From assembly GCA_015478945.1 (NCBI GenBank), contig JABUQX010095648.1:1-10979 (forward strand): a stretch of 10,979 nucleotides of DNA. Reading direction: 5' to 3'. Position numbers and translations under genes: made by a program. Positions 7,697 to 10,979 of this stretch are shown in pieces. This stretch comes from Trachelipus rathkii (taxonomy: Eukaryota > Arthropoda > Malacostraca > Isopoda > Trachelipodidae). The first letter of the stretch is position 1; the number at the start of each line of letters is the position of its first letter. The notes beneath the pieces are model-generated. The model saw nothing but the letters and a program-made list of their open reading frames with translations. It was not told the DNA's origin and ran no database searches.

Positions 7697-8245
7697 TTAA
7701 TCGCGCCCCCCCTCTTCCTCGACGTTCGCGACTTTATTTTTTTTGAGAATATATTCCTTCATCGAAAAGTATAGTATTGGAATGAGCGATCGCTTCTTCA
7801 CGCCAAAGTATAATATGATCGACAAAGCGACTATCACGAATACGAATTCCAACGCGCTTTTTGCCGTCGATCCCAAAATATCCCTTCCCATTATATCACT
7901 AATGATACGTTTCAAACCTTCCTCCAAATCTTTTTGATCTATTATTTCGATAGACGAAGGGGTGTATTCAGCATCATTTTCTTTTGTTTTCTCGCCGATA
8001 ATGGTTATAGAGTTATTAACGCCGAATCCGTTATCGTAGTAGGCGTCGTCATCGTCTTCGTCGTAGACTGGATTTTCTTCGTCGACGTTTTTGGTGCCAT
8101 CGGATGACAAATTCGATTCGGAATAGAGCCGCTCCGTTTTATCGGATGTCGCGGGGTTCGGGAGTAAGTTTTTCGACGATAGAAGCGAGAAACTATTTAG
8201 GAAAAAGACGAAAAAAAACGCGTATTTTCTTTTTTTCGTAAACAT
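7697..8245 (-). CDS. 182-residue single-pass (type I) membrane protein
   Basis: The ATG at 8245-8243 is followed by a short basic stretch (TKKRKY) and a hydrophobic, Phe-rich segment (residues 9-22), the pattern of a cleavable signal peptide, with possible cleavage after about residue 23. Residues 24-130 would be luminal or external. They are polar, contain an acidic run at 55-68 (YDEDDDDAYY and neighbours), and have two N-glycosylation sequons, NLS at 45 and NNS at 77. A strong transmembrane segment at 131-149 is followed by the stop-transfer sequence KKR and a short tail of about 30 residues ending in an acidic, Gly-containing stretch. No Cys is present, so disulphides do not shape it. This fits a small viral envelope or intracellular membrane protein, but no family is recognised. 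The TAA stop is part of TAATAAA, so a polyadenylation signal overlaps the end of the gene. Confidence 0.85.
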   Translation of the reverse strand: MFTKKRKYAFFFVFFLNSFSLLSSKNLLPNPATSDKTERLYSESNLSSDGTKNVDEENPVYDEDDDDAYYDNGFGVNNSITIIGEKTKENDAEYTPSSIEIIDQKDLEEGLKRIISDIMGRDILGSTAKSALEFVFVIVALSIILYFGVKKRSLIPILYFSMKEYILKKNKVANVEEEGGRD

Positions 8246-8427
8246 TCTCTTAAGAATATATTATAATAATAATAGAAAATTATTATTTACAGGCCCTTAA
8301 AAATTTATTAATTCCTAATAAATAAATAAATATTTTTTTTATTTTAAAAATGCGAATATTTTATTAATACTTATCACTTCATCCATCCTTGATCGCTAGA
8401 GGAAAAAAAATCGAAACCGATTCAAAA
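8246..8427. promoter_or_regulatory. divergent promoter region between the membrane-protein and 353-residue genes
   Basis: A 182-base AT-rich gap separates the two start codons. For the plus-strand gene, TCACTT at 8374-8379 resembles an arthropod initiator (TCAKTY), with a TATTTTAAAA element about 35 bases earlier (8340-8349); this would give a leader of about 50 bases. For the minus-strand gene, TATAATATATTC lies just ahead of the ATG at 8245. The same TCACTT hexamer occurs at the presumed start site near 10950. Confidence 0.4.
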
Positions 8428-9489
8428 ATGACGGAGCCTGAAAAATTGGGTGGTTCCCACTATAGAAACCTGTGGAGGTGGATCCGAGTTTGCAAAGGAT
8501 TTCAGAGAAACGAGATTAAAATTCAGGGGAGCCTGTACAAGTCGTTAAAATCAGAATTTTTCGGCTCGAAGAGAAGCCGCGTACCCGATTTAGGTACCGA
8601 AAAGGATCTCCCCCTCTGTATAGTATTAGCCGAATACGATGAGAAATTGCCGCCCGGAATTAAAGACGACGCCGAGAATTTACGCCTGGCGGTAGACGTT
8701 TTTATGAAGATCAACCGGGACAAAATTGAATCTTTCCGGGAGAACTACTGGGACCACTGCGAAAAATACCTCAATAGCCCTAAAACAGAGAAAAGGAAAA
8801 CAGTTTTAAAAGAGTTTTTTTTTCGAAATTTGTCGACGGAGAGAAGTAAAAATAAATCGCAGCTCGAGGATGACGGTTTCGTCGTTTTATCGGATCTCGG
8901 GGAAATTCGGGACGCCTTCGAAAGGTGCGAGCGGGAAAGACGAGATAAAATAAAGAAACACGAAGCGCTCGACGAAGTCGCCGCTGCCGACGCCGCCGAG
9001 AGATCCAAATTGAGCAAAAGACGCAAAGGAAAACGTTTCAAGGCCGAAACTGCCGAAACTGCCGAAACTGCCGACACCGCTGAAGAGGAAAAGTGTGATG
9101 TAACTATAACCGCCGGCCAAAAAACGAAAACGACGTTGACACCATCGGGAAACGAAGAGGATCTTTCGGCCGCCGCCGATGATGAAGATCCCCGAGCCTC
9201 GCTCGAACGTATTAAATTAATCTTAGACGGTATCGAAGAACGGCAAAATTATTTGCTGAATTTCTTTAACGAAGAAATCCTTCGACGCCGTCGTGTAGTG
9301 GAAACGGAGTTGGGCGACAGATTAAAGGAAACTAAAAATTCGACTATGGAAATGAGAGACCGAAATCGGAGTTGCCGTGAGGCTCGTAAACGAGACGCTG
9401 CGGAAATTGTGGACCTGGCGCAAAATATTGATCGCAAAATAAAATGTTTCTCTCTCCCGTTGAGGTCGTCGATTCCCGATGAATCGTAG
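8428..9489 (+). CDS. uncharacterised 353-residue charged protein with basic (NLS-like) cluster
   Basis: The frame is open from 8389, but the first ATG is at 8428; the earlier 13 codons start with TTG and are unlikely to be used in a eukaryotic or viral nuclear context. The stop is TAG at 9487-9489. Residues 1-130 look folded, with WRWIRVCKGF at about 11-20 and a helical, Trp/Tyr-containing stretch (FRENYWDHCEKYL) around 102-114. Residues 160-205 are highly charged and end in a basic cluster KRRKGKR (197-203) that looks like a nuclear localisation signal. A 9-base tandem repeat then gives AETAETAETADT (206-217). Residues 255-350 are charged with heptad-like hydrophobics and probably form a coiled coil. 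The arrangement suggests a nuclear, possibly DNA- or protein-scaffold-associated protein; no family is recognised. AATAAA at 9592-9597 may be its polyadenylation signal. Confidence 0.85.
   Translation: MTEPEKLGGSHYRNLWRWIRVCKGFQRNEIKIQGSLYKSLKSEFFGSKRSRVPDLGTEKDLPLCIVLAEYDEKLPPGIKDDAENLRLAVDVFMKINRDKIESFRENYWDHCEKYLNSPKTEKRKTVLKEFFFRNLSTERSKNKSQLEDDGFVVLSDLGEIRDAFERCERERRDKIKKHEALDEVAAADAAERSKLSKRRKGKRFKAETAETAETADTAEEEKCDVTITAGQKTKTTLTPSGNEEDLSAAADDEDPRASLERIKLILDGIEERQNYLLNFFNEEILRRRRVVETELGDRLKETKNSTMEMRDRNRSCREARKRDAAEIVDLAQNIDRKIKCFSLPLRSSIPDES
9043..9078 (+). repeat. in-frame 9-bp tandem repeat (Ala-Glu-Thr)
   Basis: GCCGAAACT is present three times without change (9043-9069), followed by a variant GCCGACACC (9070-9078). 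It keeps the frame and encodes Ala-Glu/Asp-Thr triplets just after the basic cluster of the 353-residue protein. It probably arose by slippage and may vary in copy number. Confidence 0.9.
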
Positions 9490-9756
9490 AGTAAAAAAAT
9501 TAGGAATGCCTAAAAAGATTGTAATCAATTTACTTATTCGGTGAATATCATTGCTATTTTTTTTTAATGTTAAAAAAAAACAGGTAAGATAAATAAATAT
9601 TTATTAGATAATAAATTTTTTTTATTCGAATATTTTGCACGTAGACCAATCATATTAAATCCTTCCCTCCTCATCTCCAGAATTTTCGAGTACATTATTC
9701 TTCTTCCACCGTTTGACGGCGCGTTTCAATCTATTCGCCTTACGTAACTTCGTCCG
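9490..9756. other. intergenic region with an hr-like motif
   Basis: The left half is AT-rich and carries AATAAA at 9592-9597. At 9632-9648 is ATTTTGCACGTAGACC, nearly the left-arm landmark of the hr units (TTTTTGCACTTAGACC), followed at once by a CCAAT (9646-9650). From there to the ATG at 9757 the sequence is C/T-rich. A minus-strand frame through 9655-9756 looks coding-like but has no ATG (see findings). Confidence 0.5.
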
Positions 9757-10143
9757 ATGGATCCCGGAAACTATGAAAATTCGATGTTGACGCGGGACAC
9801 GGAAAGGTGCTTCAAATTCATCGAGGATCTCAAGAAACAGGCGGTCGTAATAGAGTTAATTATTAGAAATGGCCTTAAAGAAATCGACGAACGTTACGTT
9901 AAAATTCAGGACGAACTCAACCGCCTCCATGCCAAAAACGAACGAATAAGTTCGCGCAACGCCGAAATCGCGGAGAGGCTAAAGGACGTAAAGGAAACTT
10001 TGATCAATTACGACGAAAACAGTTTGGGTAATGCGGCGAGTCTACAAATGAAAAAGTTAAAGCACAAAATTGAAAAAATTAAAGAGAGGACGAAATTAAA
10101 AAAACTAAAAAAGAAAGCTTTATCTCATCGCTCGAAGAATTAA
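9757..10143 (+). CDS. uncharacterised 128-residue basic coiled-coil protein
   Basis: The ATG at 9757 is preceded by an in-frame TAA ten bases upstream, so this is the natural start; the stop is TAA at 10141-10143. Residues 1-14 are polar. Residues 15-85 have regular Ile/Leu/Val spacing among many Glu, Lys and Arg residues and should form one long helix or coiled coil. Residues 99-127 are very Lys-rich (LKKLKKKA near 114-121), which could bind nucleic acid or act as a nuclear signal. There is no signal peptide or membrane segment, and the one Cys is at 18. YVKIQDELNRL at 47-57 resembles a piece of the 154-residue protein at 4654. No family is recognised. An AATAAA at 10248-10253 is about 105 bases past the stop. 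Confidence 0.8.
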   Translation: MDPGNYENSMLTRDTERCFKFIEDLKKQAVVIELIIRNGLKEIDERYVKIQDELNRLHAKNERISSRNAEIAERLKDVKETLINYDENSLGNAASLQMKKLKHKIEKIKERTKLKKLKKKALSHRSKN

Positions 10144-10406
10144 AGTCCGCTCGATAAATTTTGCTAAGAGGCGCGGGGTAGAAACATTGTCTTTATGTAA
10201 ACCCGACTAACTTTCCGTATTTATCGTTGTTTTGAGTTTTTTATTTGAATAAAATTGTTAGAAAAAATGGTGTTTGCTTTTTATTAACTTATTATTATTA
10301 TACTTCCTTTTGTTAGTTTGAAACAAACGTAAGAAACCTATCGGGTCAAAAGTTGTTTTTATAAAAAAAAAATAATATTTTTTTTTTCAAAGTTAAATAT
10401 TTTTCA
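10144..10406. other. non-coding 3' region, no gene seen
   Basis: This follows the 128-residue gene and contains its probable AATAAA signal (10248-10253), followed by a T-rich stretch. The remainder is AT-rich with A and T runs. No ORF, repeat unit or RNA structure is recognised. Confidence 0.5.
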
Positions 10407-10520
10407 AGATTTTGGATTTAGACCTTCGACTTTTCTTAGTTCCCGCTAAAACGTCACTATATGAGGTTTAACGATAGCGTCGTGCGTTCGTTCGTTCGTT
10501 CGTTCGTTCGTTTTTCTGGG
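10407..10520 (+). repeat. degenerate hr left-half remnant containing a CGTT microsatellite
   Basis: From AGATTTTGGATTTAGACC onward this follows the hr unit in order: AGACCTTCG, a TTAGTTCCCG step, ACGTCACTATAT, GGTTTAACGATAG (unit GGTTGAAGCGATAG), then a GTCGTGCG (unit GTCGCGCG) and finally TCGTTTTTC-GG. Between the last two landmarks the unit's CGTTAGGTCG has been replaced by seven perfect CGTT copies (10485-10512). By eye, about three quarters of the bases agree. It lies upstream of the promoter-like region below and could be an enhancer or simply a relic. Confidence 0.75.
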
Positions 10521-10560
10521 TGGCGTTCGTGAGTCAACGGTATGACGCGCTGAGGGCCGG

Positions 10561-10953
10561 CCAATTATATATTTTAGGGTTTCGCGCAGTCCCGCTGGGG
10601 TCGGTGAGCCGCATTTGATGAAACGAGGCGTTGTGTAAGGCGGACGCTCTAACGTATCCGAGCCAATAAAATTCGAAACATATTTGCAACATTAGCAATA
10701 CGCGAGGGGTTTGTGGGGTAGAAGTCAGAACATTATTTCTTCAACCAATAGCGGTTATTCGAGTGCAGACAGCCACGTAAACGACGATTCCGATGGGGGG
10801 AATAGTACAGGGGTTAACAAAACTGGGTTGGAGCTCCAATGCGGGGAACCAATCGTGTTCGAAGTGGCTTTGCGAACTCAGCAAAGTGGGCGGGATAGCA
10901 CCCACGGCTGGGAATATATATAAGCCCTCGAGACTTTGAAAATTTATTCACTT
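10561..10953 (+). promoter_or_regulatory. promoter-like region: five CCAAT boxes, GC box, TATA box, initiator-like site
   Basis: CCAAT occurs at 10561-10565, 10663-10667, 10745-10749, 10836-10840 and 10849-10853, all in the same direction. GGGCGG is at 10888-10893, TATATATAAG at 10915-10924, and TCACTT at 10948-10953, whose A at 10950 would be a start site 26 bases past the end of the TATA element. The first ATG follows 24 bases later at 10974. This is a standard RNA polymerase II layout pointing right. The base composition is clearly more GC-rich than the intergenic regions elsewhere, so it may have been acquired from a host, or the window may here pass from viral to host sequence. Confidence 0.6.
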
Positions 10954-10973
10954 TCTCCGAATCGAGTGGAGGA

Positions 10974-10979
10974 ATGGTA
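10974..10979 (+). CDS. first two codons of a possible gene leaving the right edge
   Basis: An ATG at 10974-10976 in the context GGAGGAATGG is the first ATG after the presumed start site at about 10950, and one further codon (Val) is visible. The call rests only on the promoter layout upstream; nothing can be said about the product. Confidence 0.3.

Noticed and set aside
8389..8427. TTG-initiated extension of the 353-residue protein
   Set aside because: The ATG at 8428 fits a nuclear eukaryotic or viral gene, and the extension overlaps the likely leader.
8523..9528. minus-strand ORFs of 62-110 codons opposite the 353-residue gene
   Set aside because: They are Ser- and Phe-rich complements of its Asp/Glu/Lys/Arg codons and lie in a better-supported gene.
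10696..10923. open plus-strand frame of about 70 codons across the promoter-like region
   Set aside because: It has no ATG, begins after a TAG, overlaps the CCAAT/GC/TATA elements and ends in the TATA box itself.

Overview
The window looks like part of a large double-stranded DNA virus of an arthropod, most likely a crustacean nimavirus-like genome (the white spot syndrome virus type) or a copy of one integrated in a host chromosome. The reasons are structural: intronless ORFs on both strands, gaps between genes that are mostly short apart from the repeat-bearing ones, AATAAA-type signals close to stop codons, TA-rich tracts directly ahead of start codons, proteins rich in homopolymeric Ser/Asn/Gln runs with no obvious cellular homologue, and a homologous-repeat (hr) array with nested dyad symmetry. 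No hallmark gene (polymerase, PIF, major capsid) is present, so the family assignment is an inference. A nudivirus, a hytrosavirus or another arthropod nuclear DNA virus cannot be excluded.

Layout: the left edge carries ten codons of a possible minus-strand gene. From 104 to about 1418 lies an hr array of four units with an exact 346-bp period. The fourth unit is cut off by a TA-repeat tract (1416-1555), followed by a degenerate hr scrap and an AT-rich non-coding stretch to 2006. A 799-residue protein with an Asn-rich tail (minus, 2007-4406) diverges across a second TA tract from a small coiled-coil-like protein (plus, 4654-5118). That gene converges on a larger minus-strand gene (5269-7334), which is split in two by a one-base register break inside a CTG/CAG repeat. 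Its central part resembles the two cyclin-like repeats of TFIIB. A 182-residue single-pass membrane protein (minus, 7697-8245) diverges from a 353-residue nuclear-looking protein (plus, 8428-9489), and a 128-residue basic coiled-coil protein follows (plus, 9757-10143). The right end, from about 10400, has no complete gene: it holds a degenerate hr remnant with a CGTT microsatellite, then a GC-richer promoter-like region with five CCAAT boxes, a GC box, a TATA box and an initiator-like site, leading to an ATG six bases before the window ends.

How the parts may work together (inference): the hr array could serve as enhancer or replication origin, since each largely complete unit contains the TGACGTCA palindrome. 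The TFIIB-like protein could take part in viral transcription initiation. The membrane protein could be an envelope or intracellular-membrane component. The 799-, 353-, 154- and 128-residue proteins cannot be given a function from sequence alone.
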